Below, piece after piece: positions 9,509 through 18,327 of a stretch of DNA of 64,000 nucleotides. The position numbers were made by a program, and so were the translations under genes. The notes beneath the pieces were generated by a model. That model saw only the letters and a list, made by a program, of their open reading frames with translations. It ran no database searches and was not told where the DNA came from. The DNA lies in contig NZ_CZPZ01000033.1 of the NCBI RefSeq assembly GCF_001458775.1, positions 62,001 to 126,000 of the forward strand, read 5' to 3'. The stretch comes from Candidatus Nitrospira nitrificans (GTDB lineage: Bacteria; Nitrospirota; Nitrospiria; Nitrospirales; Nitrospiraceae). Every line of letters starts with the position of its first letter. Position 1 is the first letter of the stretch.

Positions 9509-9621
9509 TGGCATTCACCCATTGAGACCATCCGGATTTTGGAACGTGAAACCGCCAGGCCTTTTCCTAGTCCACGATCGCTTGATTGTTTGAGAGGATC
9601 ATCCTGTGCTTGTCGGTACTC

Positions 9622-9643
9622 GCAACTAATAAGCAACTAATAA
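9622..9643 (+). repeat. Two tandem copies of an 11-bp repeat
   Basis: GCAACTAATAA occurs twice without a gap (9622-9632 and 9633-9643), immediately before the AAGGAGG ribosome-binding site of the next gene. It could be a small slippage duplication or a binding site. Confidence 0.6.
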
Positions 9644-9656
9644 GAAGGAGGCGGCC

Positions 9657-9983
9657 ATGAAAGGAATTCTGCTACTCATGATAATGGTAATCGGAGGACT
9701 ATTGGGCTCAGGCATTTCAGCCCAGTCGGCCGATCCGACAATCCCAAGGGCCCAAAAAGAGACGGCGCCCGCAGGGCGTCTGAGCGATGGCACGATTAAG
9801 GGCACATTACTAAGAACCGAGGGTGAATATTACTTCATAAAGGACCCTGACGGTATCGAGCAAAAGATCCATGTCGACAAGACCACCAAATTAGACAAAG
9901 TGAAGCCCGGCGATATGGTCAGGGCCTACGTGACCGATGAGGCCCATACGACGGCTTTGACGGTTTTAAAGGGTGGAAACTAA
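9657..9983 (+). CDS. Small exported hypothetical protein
   Basis: The 108-residue protein begins with a signal peptide (residues 1 to about 23, hydrophobic MKGILLLMIMVIGGLL) with a likely cleavage after GISAQSA. The mature part includes GTIKGTLLRTEGEYYFIKDP and a KVKPGDMVRAYV segment. This looks like a small OB-fold-like or beta-barrel domain, as in other periplasmic proteins of unknown role. An excellent AAGGAGG ribosome-binding site precedes the ATG. The next gene, 48 nt downstream, encodes a small basic protein, so the two may be co-transcribed. Function unknown. Confidence 0.8.
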   Translation: MKGILLLMIMVIGGLLGSGISAQSADPTIPRAQKETAPAGRLSDGTIKGTLLRTEGEYYFIKDPDGIEQKIHVDKTTKLDKVKPGDMVRAYVTDEAHTTALTVLKGGN

Positions 9984-10031
9984 TCGGTTGGCTGCTGCCT
10001 TTGACCAAAAACGAACAGATGGGAGGAACGT

Positions 10032-10214
10032 ATGGCACGATATGGAAAACGTGCTCGTAAAACAGTCGAAGGGGTGATGCGCAAGAAAAAGAAAGGATCG
10101 CTCAAAAGCGGAAAATCCGGGAAACCAGTGAAGAGCCGCAAACAAGCCATCGCTATCGGCCTGTCGGAAGCAAGGCGCAAAGGAGCCAAGGTTCCTAAAA
10201 AGAAGGCCGCCTAA
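10032..10214 (+). CDS. Small basic protein, DUF6496-like
   Basis: A 60-residue, very lysine- and arginine-rich protein. The core SRKQAIAIGLSEARRKG with a basic KVPKK tail matches the small DUF6496 family found in many soil and water bacteria. The family has no proven function; nucleic-acid binding or a stress role is a reasonable guess from the charge. A GGGAGG ribosome-binding site lies just upstream. Confidence 0.8.
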   Translation: MARYGKRARKTVEGVMRKKKKGSLKSGKSGKPVKSRKQAIAIGLSEARRKGAKVPKKKAA

Positions 10215-10429
10215 TTATCGCGCTATCATCGCGGAGATGGTCATCGAGATTGCGTCGTGTTATGACGTCCCCATTGGTTGGTTATTCCCCGGTAGGAATG
10301 TGTCGACTGTCGCCCTCGGTATGGCAAAGCAGGTCCAGGCAAAGGGATCGCAGAGCTGATCAGCTGCGGGATGGCCGCCAGTCGGTGGGTCCATGCGACT
10401 GGTGGTGGGGATTCGGATCGTGTAAGGCG

Positions 10430-10735
10430 TCACATTTTGACGCGATGTTGTTCCCAGACTCGAAACGTTGCAAGATCCTGTGCAATGCTGTGGAGTAAGA
10501 GCGCCAGCACTGCTGCATCGTCAATCAATCCAATTCCTGGAATAAAGTCCGGAATCATATCCACAGGGCTCAAGACATAGAGCAGGGCTATCGCCAGTGA
10601 CGCAAGCGTGCGCACCGAGAGGCCTCGATAGCTCCCCTCTTTCCAGGCCCTGAGGAGGCGAACCAAAAGTGGAAGGTCGGACCACAGACGACCGATCATG
10701 CGCAGTGCCTCAAAGAATCTCATCGATGCTTTCAT
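10430..10735 (-). CDS. YkvA family protein (DUF1232)
   Basis: The 101-residue membrane-associated protein contains the DUF1232 signature YVLSPVDMIPDFIPGIGLID followed by a hydrophobic helix. The family is widespread, small and of unknown function. The start at 10735 is supported by AAGGAGG seven bases upstream. A longer in-frame start at 10795 would swallow this site. An amphipathic segment precedes the conserved core. Confidence 0.85.
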   Translation of the reverse strand: MKASMRFFEALRMIGRLWSDLPLLVRLLRAWKEGSYRGLSVRTLASLAIALLYVLSPVDMIPDFIPGIGLIDDAAVLALLLHSIAQDLATFRVWEQHRVKM

Positions 10736-10870
10736 CTTTGCCTCCTTGATGACTGTTCTTGTCCCACGAACCAGCGGTCTCATCCAGCATACCAAGCGGC
10801 ATCGAGTTTAGGAAGCCGTGCTCGGCGTGGCCAGCGGACAACGAGTTGCATGGGTGTGGCACCTACGCCA

Positions 10871-12616
10871 TTAACGAAACAGTCGTACAGGTACTTTCCG
10901 GCCTTTGATCCGAGCGCGGCCGAGCTGGTCGATAATACGAGCGGCGAGGGATTCCGGGACATCGACGATGGAAAACCGATCTTCGATCTCGATCGCGCCG
11001 ATGACGTTGGAGTTGACCTTCACCTCGTTGGCGATTGCGCCCACAAGGTCGCCAGGCCTGATCCCTGCCTCATGCCCAGCGCCGATATATACTCGGACCA
11101 TGCCGGTCTCTCGCTGTCCGTCCTGACGGGGCGGCCCTGTCGGCCGACGTTCAGGTCGGGAGGATAGGCCGCGGGATCGGTCGTCATAGCGACCGGCCTG
11201 CCGGACCGGACGACCGAATTCCGGCTGCCTGGCAGGCAACCCGGGAATCTCTTGTTCCGGACGCTCTCCTCCCTGCGCCCGAACCAGCAGTTTGATCGCG
11301 GCTGCTGCCACATCAGTCGCTGAATGGGAGGCGGTCAGCCGATCGACAAGGGGTGTGAATCCATCCAACTTGCCGTCGCGCAAGACTTCCCCCATGGCCG
11401 CCTGGATCCGCTCCAACTGTTTGGCGCGAAGATCGGCGATGCTGGGCACCGGCAAGACGGTGACCTGAGCCTTCGTGTGCTGCTCAATCGTTCGCAGCAG
11501 ACGTTGTTCTCGAGGATCGAGAATCGTGATAGCCACGCCTTCCCGACCAGCCCGGCCGGTCCGGCCGATCCGATGCACATACACCTCGGCGGAGGACGGA
11601 AGATCGTAGTTGATCACGTGTGATACTTGGGGTATATCCAGGCCGCGCGCAGCCACATCGGTCGCCACCAGCAACTCCGTTTGCCCGCTTTTGAATGCTT
11701 GCATCACGCGGTCCCGCTGTCCCTGGCTCATGCCGCCGTGAATGGCTTCGGCTCGATGACCGCGACCCGTCAGCATCGCCGTCACTTCATCGACTTCCAG
11801 CCTGGTTCGACAGAAGACCAATGCTGATTTCGCGCCGACCACATCAAGCACTCGGGCAAGCGCCGCCCCTCGATGCGCTCTCGTGACGACATAGGCCGCT
11901 TGCTGGACACGGGGGGCCGTGCCGGCTTTGACCGGTTCTTTGGCGATGGTAATCTCGACGGGGTTATGGAGATGCCGGTGGGCGATCGAGCGAATCCGTG
12001 GGGGCATGGTCGCGGAGAACAAGGCGGTTTGTTTAGTCTTGGGCGTGCCGGTCAGAATCGCGTCCAGGTCATCCGCAAACCCCATGTCGAGCATTTCATC
12101 CGCCTCGTCCAATACGACGATCTTCACCTCTTGTAGCTTGAGCGTGCCCCGGCGGATATGATCCAAGGCCCGACCCGGTGTGGCGACGACCACGTCGACT
12201 CCCCGCTTGAGCGCGTACAACTGCGGACCGATGGCCTGCCCGCCGTACACCGGCAACACAGTCATCCGTAATTCCTTGCCGTACCGTTGCATGGCCTCCC
12301 CGACTTGAATCGCCAACTCACGGGTCGGCACGAGTACAAGCGCCGATGGGCGAGCCCTCGTTGCATGACCGATCCGCTGCAACATCGGCAACGCGAATGC
12401 TGCGGTCTTGCCGGTGCCGGTCGCCGCCTGCCCGAGCAAATCTCGTCCTGCGAGAAGCGGTGGAATCGCTTCACGTTGGATGGGGGTGGGCTCTTCGTAG
12501 CCCAGTGTTTCCAGCGTCGTAAGGAGCGGCGCTTCAAGTCCCAAGGAAACGAACCCCGGTGAAAATCCCGTCGCGGTTGGGCCGGCGGACGCCGATGGGT
12601 GACTCTGTTTCGTCAC
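10871..12616 (-). CDS. DEAD-box RNA helicase with DbpA-type RNA-binding domain
   Basis: The 581-residue ATP-dependent RNA helicase resembles DeaD/CsdA and DbpA. The Q-motif region YEEPTPIQREAI is at about 40-51, Walker A ATGTGKT is at about 65-71, the DEADEM box is near 175, and motif III is SAT. Motif VI is HRIGRTGRAGR. After an Arg/Gly/Pro-rich linker (about 440-500) comes a C-terminal domain with VRVYIGAGHEAGIRPGDLVG, the RRM-like DbpA domain that binds structured rRNA. Likely roles are ribosome assembly or cold adaptation. The start codon is GTG. CsdA in E. coli is longer, so the exact orthologue is uncertain. Confidence 0.92.
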   Translation of the reverse strand: MTKQSHPSASAGPTATGFSPGFVSLGLEAPLLTTLETLGYEEPTPIQREAIPPLLAGRDLLGQAATGTGKTAAFALPMLQRIGHATRARPSALVLVPTRELAIQVGEAMQRYGKELRMTVLPVYGGQAIGPQLYALKRGVDVVVATPGRALDHIRRGTLKLQEVKIVVLDEADEMLDMGFADDLDAILTGTPKTKQTALFSATMPPRIRSIAHRHLHNPVEITIAKEPVKAGTAPRVQQAAYVVTRAHRGAALARVLDVVGAKSALVFCRTRLEVDEVTAMLTGRGHRAEAIHGGMSQGQRDRVMQAFKSGQTELLVATDVAARGLDIPQVSHVINYDLPSSAEVYVHRIGRTGRAGREGVAITILDPREQRLLRTIEQHTKAQVTVLPVPSIADLRAKQLERIQAAMGEVLRDGKLDGFTPLVDRLTASHSATDVAAAAIKLLVRAQGGERPEQEIPGLPARQPEFGRPVRQAGRYDDRSRGLSSRPERRPTGPPRQDGQRETGMVRVYIGAGHEAGIRPGDLVGAIANEVKVNSNVIGAIEIEDRFSIVDVPESLAARIIDQLGRARIKGRKVPVRLFR

Positions 12617-12963
12617 GGAAACCGTTACCTTTCTGCCGTTGATGGTCGTGGAATCGTAGGGGGTAAGGAACGACGACTCACAGCAAGCTTGATGTTACGT
12701 TGGAATGGGACGTGAGCGCAAGACCAGGATCAGCCCTGTTCCCATAAATCGTCGCCGGGCAGGTCGCTGGACACCACGGGCTCGAACCGAGCGTTGGAAC
12801 AGATCGATTCTCAGTCCATGGGATATGTATCACATTGTTTGAGGGGGATGCTGCCCACATGCCGGGCGGACAGGGTCATCAATACCTGTCCGCCATACGC
12901 AGTCACCGACTGATATCAGGTGTCTCCTGTACGGCGGAGCGAGCAGAGGGAAAGCCCGCTGCC
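12617..12963. other. Intergenic region without a supported gene
   Basis: These 347 nt lie between the start of the DEAD-box helicase gene and the end of a 106-residue gene, both on the minus strand. Apart from the hairpin at 12865-12894, I see no gene or RNA with support. The helicase promoter should lie in the low-coordinate half. Confidence 0.5.
12865..12894 (-). terminator. Perfect 10-bp hairpin after the 106-aa gene
   Basis: GGCGGACAGG (12865-12874) pairs perfectly with CCTGTCCGCC (12885-12894) across a 10-nt loop, about 70 nt downstream of the minus-strand stop at 12964. It lacks a T run, so termination is a suggestion. Confidence 0.4.
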
Positions 12964-13284
12964 TTATTGCTTCGACAGGGCCAACATACGCGCTGGAACC
13001 AACCGATCTTCTGTCGGGATCAGGAACATCATCTGTGCGAGCGCTCGGTACCGCGCTTCCAATTGGCGGCATCGCTGCACGAATCGGCCGGCGGACATCC
13101 GAGGGAAATAGCCACGGTGCCGTTCGTAAAAGAGGGCCCGGCGTCCCCAACGTTCCGCCTTGAAGAGGCACAAGCGGGTTACTAATTCGAGAAGGTGGTT
13201 CGGCGACAACCGCGTGGGTCCTCCTCTCGTTGGAGCCGGAATAACAGAGGTGGAGAGAGTCAGTCCTTTTGTCACATTCTTCAT
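12964..13284 (-). CDS. Hypothetical basic protein (106 aa)
   Basis: I do not recognise this family. The case for a real gene is a consensus AAGGAGG seven bases before the ATG. The 106-residue product is basic and Arg-rich, with motifs FYERHRGYFPRM and FVQRCRQLEARYRALAQMM that predict amphipathic helices. It has no signal peptide or membrane helix. It stands alone between the DEAD-box helicase and the lipoprotein gene, on the same strand. A chance open frame remains possible. Confidence 0.5.
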   Translation of the reverse strand: MKNVTKGLTLSTSVIPAPTRGGPTRLSPNHLLELVTRLCLFKAERWGRRALFYERHRGYFPRMSAGRFVQRCRQLEARYRALAQMMFLIPTEDRLVPARMLALSKQ

Positions 13285-13511
13285 AGCGCGTCCTCCTTGT
13301 GCTATGTGCCTTATCGATTGGCTTCGAGCATCGCGACTGTCAGCGCCTCGCGCGCCCAGGGCCTCAGCTCATCGCGTATTACCTTATAATCCCGGAACAT
13401 GAAGAGATCATTAGGAGAAGATGAAAACTTCTTCATAAATGGCGGAAATCCATGCCTCCATTCACAATTTCCCAGACTGGGGTGGAGGAACCGGCGAGAC
13501 TCGTCGATTGG

Positions 13512-13940
13512 CTATTCGGCGCAGGTGCAGTGCGGGAGGATCTCGGTGGCAATGTAGCTTAGGTTATTGGTGTAGGAAACGAATCCCTTTCTGCGTCCAT
13601 AGAGGGTCAGAACACAGTCTGCCCCTGTACGGTTGATAAAAAACCGGTAGTCGGTACCGGATGGGGCGGCAATCGTGAAGGGGCGTGGTCCGAGACGGTA
13701 GGTTGTGAGAGTGGAGAGGGTCTTGCCCGCAAGGGCATCCGCAATCTCAGGCTGTTCACCCTCCTGGGTGAGAACGACCGAGAGTCGGCGAGCAAACGAG
13801 ATGCGGCAGGATTCCTCCGAGAGATTCGTTACCGCGGCTACCGAAGCGCAGCTCGATGCTGTCAGGACAACCGCCAGGGATAACGCCCACACACGGTTGG
13901 CCGGGCACATCAGCCCTGCCCTATGAAGCAGCCTGGCCAT
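13512..13940 (-). CDS. Putative lipoprotein, unknown function
   Basis: About 142 residues from the ATG at 13940; an ATG at 13910 is an equally good start. The N-terminus is a hydrophobic signal peptide (VWALSLAVVL) ending in TASSC, a plausible lipobox with the cysteine as lipidation site. The mature part has two Cys-containing beta-rich stretches and ends in HCTCAE. It is the last gene of a minus-strand group with the membrane protein, STAS protein and sensor phosphatase upstream, 56 nt after the membrane protein gene. No family recognised. Confidence 0.65.
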   Translation of the reverse strand: MARLLHRAGLMCPANRVWALSLAVVLTASSCASVAAVTNLSEESCRISFARRLSVVLTQEGEQPEIADALAGKTLSTLTTYRLGPRPFTIAAPSGTDYRFFINRTGADCVLTLYGRRKGFVSYTNNLSYIATEILPHCTCAE

Positions 13941-13996
13941 GGAGCGGGAGTGGAGCCTGCACCCGTCCGATCGCACAACATGATCCTTTCTTACTC

Positions 13997-14779
13997 TTAC
14001 CGCTGAGGAGGTACGAAACTGACATCGGCGACGACAGTGGCTTGGACTGGTGGATAGACCCCGTCGAATCTCGCTGGAAACACGTATAGGCGATTGCCGG
14101 CTGAGAAGAGTAGCCGATACTCCTGTTCGGCATCATTGCGCAGATACACCGTGAGCAGCGAGGAGGTCGGCTGTCGATCGAGCCGCGCCCAATTCAGTCC
14201 AAGCTGCGCAGGGACCACATACAGACCGACGGCAATCATGGCGAATGCGACATATGCCATCGACAGATCAATGAGCCGACTCATTGTCGTAGTGAACCGC
14301 GCCACAACCAGCTCGAATGCCGAGGTAAGCAGGAGCAGCATCGCGACTAGGCCGATAATCGACAATACGATCGCCGACATGACATGGCCGAGCGTGCTCA
14401 GAAGCGGGGTTATCAGTAAGAGCGCGAGCAAGAACCAGGGCCCATGCTGAACCACGGCCACGGAAAACTTGAATTGAAAGCTGGCGGTCAGGTCGTCTTG
14501 ACTCCCGATCGCCGCGAGATTCGTCGTGACCAGGTACCCGAAGTAGAGCATCAGTAACAGCGGCACCCAGCTTTGACTAAAATAGGTCGCTGCCGGAACC
14601 TCTTCCAAGATCCACGAGGCTCCGAATTCTGAAAAATAGGTTTTCGTATAAATCGATCCAGCGAGATACGCCACCCCGATCAGGGCGGCCAACCCGGCTA
14701 GTATCTTCGGCGTCTGCTCGATGAGTCGCCGAGCCTGGGCTCGAGACGATTCATTCTTCTTCGGGTCGTCGCGAGGCAT
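13997..14779 (-). CDS. Hypothetical membrane protein
   Basis: The 260-residue protein has a charged cytosolic N-terminus (1 to about 22) and roughly five or six hydrophobic helices between residues 25 and 195. A C-terminal soluble domain (about 196-260) contains LLTVYLRNDAEQEYRLLFSAGNRLYVFP, likely extracytoplasmic. I do not recognise the family. It lies 28 nt after the STAS gene and just before a lipoprotein gene, all on the same strand, so it may be an input or output partner of the partner-switching proteins. That link rests on position only. Confidence 0.7.
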   Translation of the reverse strand: MPRDDPKKNESSRAQARRLIEQTPKILAGLAALIGVAYLAGSIYTKTYFSEFGASWILEEVPAATYFSQSWVPLLLMLYFGYLVTTNLAAIGSQDDLTASFQFKFSVAVVQHGPWFLLALLLITPLLSTLGHVMSAIVLSIIGLVAMLLLLTSAFELVVARFTTTMSRLIDLSMAYVAFAMIAVGLYVVPAQLGLNWARLDRQPTSSLLTVYLRNDAEQEYRLLFSAGNRLYVFPARFDGVYPPVQATVVADVSFVPPQR

Positions 14780-14807
14780 GGGGGCACGAAGGAGAACGCT
14801 GAAACGG

Positions 14808-15191
14808 TTAACCCGTAAAGGCGGCGACCGCCTCTTCTTCCGTGTCGCACAATTGAATGCTTTCTCCGTACACCCGGTTCAGCAGGTCAAAGCCGCTTGC
14901 CTGCAGAGCTTCTTTGACCATCCCTTTCGCGGCGGCAATCTTCATCTGCCCCTGAACATTGTTGAGCTGCTTGCAGGCCAGTATCAGGACTCGAATGCCG
15001 CCGCTGCTGATATAGTCGACATCGGCCAGATTGAGGATGACCTTTTTCGCGCCGGCATCCACAATCTTTTTCATTTCCTGGTTTCCCTGATCCGCAGTGG
15101 TGGCGGAGAGGCTGCCCTGCATCTTCACGAATGTGATCCCGGCATTCTCGCGAGAGGTCACCGTCAATGTGTGTCTGGTCCCTTGATCCAT
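14808..15191 (-). CDS. STAS-domain anti-sigma factor antagonist
   Basis: A 127-residue single STAS domain of the SpoIIAA/RsbV kind. The segment VILNLADVDYISSGGIRVLI carries the serine that RsbW-type kinases phosphorylate in this family (the ISS of YISSGG). In known systems the unphosphorylated form binds the anti-sigma kinase and frees a sigma factor or other target. An AAAGGGA ribosome-binding site precedes the ATG. The upstream gene encodes a fused phosphatase, kinase and STAS protein, the obvious regulator. No sigma factor is nearby. Confidence 0.9.
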   Translation of the reverse strand: MDQGTRHTLTVTSRENAGITFVKMQGSLSATTADQGNQEMKKIVDAGAKKVILNLADVDYISSGGIRVLILACKQLNNVQGQMKIAAAKGMVKEALQASGFDLLNRVYGESIQLCDTEEEAVAAFTG

Positions 15192-15354
15192 GATGATATC
15201 CCTTTCCGTTTAGGAGAAGATCGCCATTCTATCCCAGCAGGCTCATGAAAAACCAATTCGACCGGTCGGTGTCGCCCGATACGATCAACGATACGTTTCT
15301 GCAATCGACGCCCTCCGCCCTTGAAGAATCAACCACTGTCTCACCCATGCTCCG

Positions 15355-18126
15355 TCAACGCGCCGCGTGGACCTTTGACAACGCCTCTTCCAGCGTGGAG
15401 GCATAGAGGCTCATCATCAGCGCTCCGCTTAATCGCAGCACCGTACGGACATGGTCGTTTCCCCCGCAGAGCACGATGTTCCCGTCTGTTCGGGTCATTG
15501 CCATCAACACTTTCAGGATCACCCGGAGCCCGATGGAGGAAATATACGAAATACGGGAGAGATCCAGCACGATCTGCCGTTCTCCCTGCCCAATGTGGTC
15601 CAGCAGAATGCGCTCGACCTCCGGCGCGCTGTTCGTGTCGAAGCGGGTCTGGGGAGTGACGATCATCACGGTCCCGCTCCGGCGCGAGTCGACACTCTTC
15701 TCGCCATTCCTTGGGCGTTCGCGCAAGGGGGACGGCAGCCGCTCGACCTCGAATGCGCGGATTCCGGTCTTGTCGGGAGGCTTCATGGCGGAGGATGGTC
15801 CGGAAGCCAACTTCTTTTTCACCGTCAAGACATTGCGTCCCACGTTGCGATGGTAGGACACTTCATCAAACATGGAGCGCACCAAGTGAATCCCCAGACC
15901 GCCGATTTCTCGCTCATGTAGCAGCAGCGACAGATCGGGAGGCGCGACCGTCAGAGGGTTGAAGGGAATGCCGTCATCCGTAATGGTGAAGATGACCCAC
16001 GTATCACGCACTTCGCCTTCGACCTCGATATGATGCTCCGTCGGATCGTTGGGGAAGGCATACTGCACCACATTGTTGAGCAGATCATCCAGCGCCATGT
16101 TGAAGGTGGGAATGAGCGGCTTGGCCGCGTCCCATTGTGCCACATATTGCTCAAAAGCCATCTGGAGGTCCGGAATGACCGCCAATTGATTGGGCATCGT
16201 TCGGCGGAAGACTCGAGTCGCCACGCCGGACGGGGCGACCCCGTGATACCGCAGCCCCAACATGGTGATATCGTCCGCCTGCGGAGCGTCAACGGCAAAG
16301 GATCTTACCGCGTTCATAACCTCGCCAAGTCGATCGACGACCGAGACGGCTCGAGATTGGGTCAGGACTCTTTTCAACCGGTCGTTGCCGAACAGCTCGC
16401 GCCGCCGATTATCCGCTTCGGTGACCCCGTCTGTGTACAAGAAGAGCTCATCTCCCGGACCCAATTGGATGGTCGTCTCCTTGAAGGCGATGCCCGCCAT
16501 GGGACCGACCATGGGGCCGTCGATGCCCGTCAGCCACTCGAACTGTCCATCCTGCCGTTTCAGCAGAGGAGGATTGTGTCCGGCGTTTGTCGCAAGGAGC
16601 GTCCCGTCACGGAGATTCAAAATGCCGAGATAGAGGGTCACGAACATACAGCTGTCGTTATCCGCGCTCAGCGCATCGTTCACATGGGTGACGATACTGG
16701 CCGGCGAGGGATCGGAGGTCGCCCTGGTCTTCACCATGATCTTGGTCATCGCCATGAACAGCGCGGCAGGGACTCCGTTGCCGGCCACATCGCCGATCAC
16801 AAAACAGAGTCGATGGTCATCGACCATGAAAAAATCGTAGAGATCGCCGCCGATTTCAAGGGCCGGCTCGAGCACCGCGTAGAGCTCGATCTCCTTTCGG
16901 TCCGGGAAAGCCGGGAATACGCGCGGGAGCATACTCCGTTGAATATCCCGGCCGACATTCAGTTCTTCCTGCATGCGGGCCTTCGCAGCCTCCACGACCG
17001 CCAACGAATCCGCGAGCCGCGCATTGGCATCCTCGGCGGCCTGTTCGGCGTTTTTCAGAGCCGTAATGTCCGTAGCGATGGCGACAATTCCGCCGTCGTG
17101 AGTCCTCTTCTCGCTGATTTGGAGCCATTCTCCATTGGATCGATATTGAATGTACGGTCCTTGAGGATTATGGTGCATCTCCAGGCGCTGCTTCACCCAC
17201 GATTCAACATTCACGAGCGCCGCGTCGATATCACCTCGTTCGGCAATCCGGCGAATAATCGACTCGAATGTGTCGCCTGGCTGCACCTCCGCGCCGACTC
17301 CTGACATCACCTCCCGATACTTGCGATTGCAGATGACCAGACGGTCCTCCGCGTCGAAAAGCGCAAACCATTGAGGAACACTTTCGATGGCTTCGATCAG
17401 CCGCGCGTGGCTGTCGCGCGCGAGGCTCGATGCCGCCGTCACTTGCCGATCGATGATGGCCAGGAGGGTCGAGAGCGAGACGGCGACCACCGCGAGGAGG
17501 TCAACCTCGATGCCCGGCGGCGGAGCGCCGGGCCTGATGGCGGAAAGGCCATATGTCGGAATCATCCCGATGAAGTGGGATCCGGAAAGAGCAATCCCCA
17601 TGGCGCTCGCCTTTTCCGTGACCCGCCAGTTTCTGTATGTGGTGATATTCCACGCCCCGATCACGATGCCGATGACGCTCAATGCCACGATCCCGACCGT
17701 CGACAGCACAACGACCATGAGGTCATTCTCGAGATCGATCGGCTGATGAACCGCCATCATGCTGGCGAAATGGGTCAGGCTCATGCAGGCGCCCATCAGC
17801 ATGCCCCCGGAGACGAGGCGCATTCGGCTGTTGATATGGCTGCTGATCAGGTACACGGCCACGGCTCCTGTTGCCCCGGCGGAGACAAGCGACAGCACGG
17901 CGAGCGCCGAGTCTTGCGCCGCCGAGACCTGAGGACAGAACGCCAAATTGCCGATGTAGTGAATCGCCCAGATTTCCAGGCCCGCGGCGACGGCGCCGAT
18001 CGTCAGCCATCGGAACCTGACGGAACCTTGGTCGGGAGCGCGCATCCGTTCGGCGATGCTGAGGATGACATAGGCGGCCGCGCCACCCAACAGCATCGAG
18101 GAAATACCCAGCAAGGGATCGCACAT
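15355..18126 (-). CDS. Sensor protein: MHYT, PAS, SpoIIE phosphatase, HATPase, STAS
   Basis: About 923 residues from the ATG at 18126; an in-frame TTG at 18177 would add 17. The N-terminal membrane part (about 1-230) has seven helices with the repeated MHYT-type motifs IHYIGN, THFASM and SHFIGM. This family is proposed to sense diatomic gases through bound metal. A PAS domain (about 240-360) and a coiled coil follow. The PP2C/SpoIIE phosphatase domain shows GGDLYDFF, GDVAGNG and LYTDGVTEA. An RsbW-like ATPase has DDLLNNVVQYAF, DDGIPFNP and GGLGIHLV. A C-terminal STAS domain carries YISSIGLRVIL. Phosphatase, kinase-like ATPase and antagonist thus sit in one chain. Confidence 0.9.
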   Translation of the reverse strand: MCDPLLGISSMLLGGAAAYVILSIAERMRAPDQGSVRFRWLTIGAVAAGLEIWAIHYIGNLAFCPQVSAAQDSALAVLSLVSAGATGAVAVYLISSHINSRMRLVSGGMLMGACMSLTHFASMMAVHQPIDLENDLMVVVLSTVGIVALSVIGIVIGAWNITTYRNWRVTEKASAMGIALSGSHFIGMIPTYGLSAIRPGAPPPGIEVDLLAVVAVSLSTLLAIIDRQVTAASSLARDSHARLIEAIESVPQWFALFDAEDRLVICNRKYREVMSGVGAEVQPGDTFESIIRRIAERGDIDAALVNVESWVKQRLEMHHNPQGPYIQYRSNGEWLQISEKRTHDGGIVAIATDITALKNAEQAAEDANARLADSLAVVEAAKARMQEELNVGRDIQRSMLPRVFPAFPDRKEIELYAVLEPALEIGGDLYDFFMVDDHRLCFVIGDVAGNGVPAALFMAMTKIMVKTRATSDPSPASIVTHVNDALSADNDSCMFVTLYLGILNLRDGTLLATNAGHNPPLLKRQDGQFEWLTGIDGPMVGPMAGIAFKETTIQLGPGDELFLYTDGVTEADNRRRELFGNDRLKRVLTQSRAVSVVDRLGEVMNAVRSFAVDAPQADDITMLGLRYHGVAPSGVATRVFRRTMPNQLAVIPDLQMAFEQYVAQWDAAKPLIPTFNMALDDLLNNVVQYAFPNDPTEHHIEVEGEVRDTWVIFTITDDGIPFNPLTVAPPDLSLLLHEREIGGLGIHLVRSMFDEVSYHRNVGRNVLTVKKKLASGPSSAMKPPDKTGIRAFEVERLPSPLRERPRNGEKSVDSRRSGTVMIVTPQTRFDTNSAPEVERILLDHIGQGERQIVLDLSRISYISSIGLRVILKVLMAMTRTDGNIVLCGGNDHVRTVLRLSGALMMSLYASTLEEALSKVHAAR

Positions 18127-18327
18127 TCCCAGCACAGTGACGCTCCGGTCAGGAGGTTCGTTCCATGCGCGGATCAACCGTCATGACACGCGCCTTCAAA
18201 TCCTCGAATGTAGGGCCGGCTCGGCGTCGAACAAAGTCCGCCTGGCCGGCTTCACCTATGAGAAGCCTCGGCTCGCAAGCAGGAACGCGTCACGGCGCGT
18301 TCTTACACTGAGGTCTCGCCACTGCCG

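Noticed and set aside
12760-12810. tRNA-like GGTTCGAG on the minus strand.
   Set aside because: The T-arm bases do not pair and no cloverleaf forms around it.
16030-17304. A 424-codon open frame on the plus strand inside the sensor phosphatase gene.
   Set aside because: It is the opposite strand of clear SpoIIE and PAS domains, has no family features and is full of His/Arg/Gln as expected of a shadow frame.
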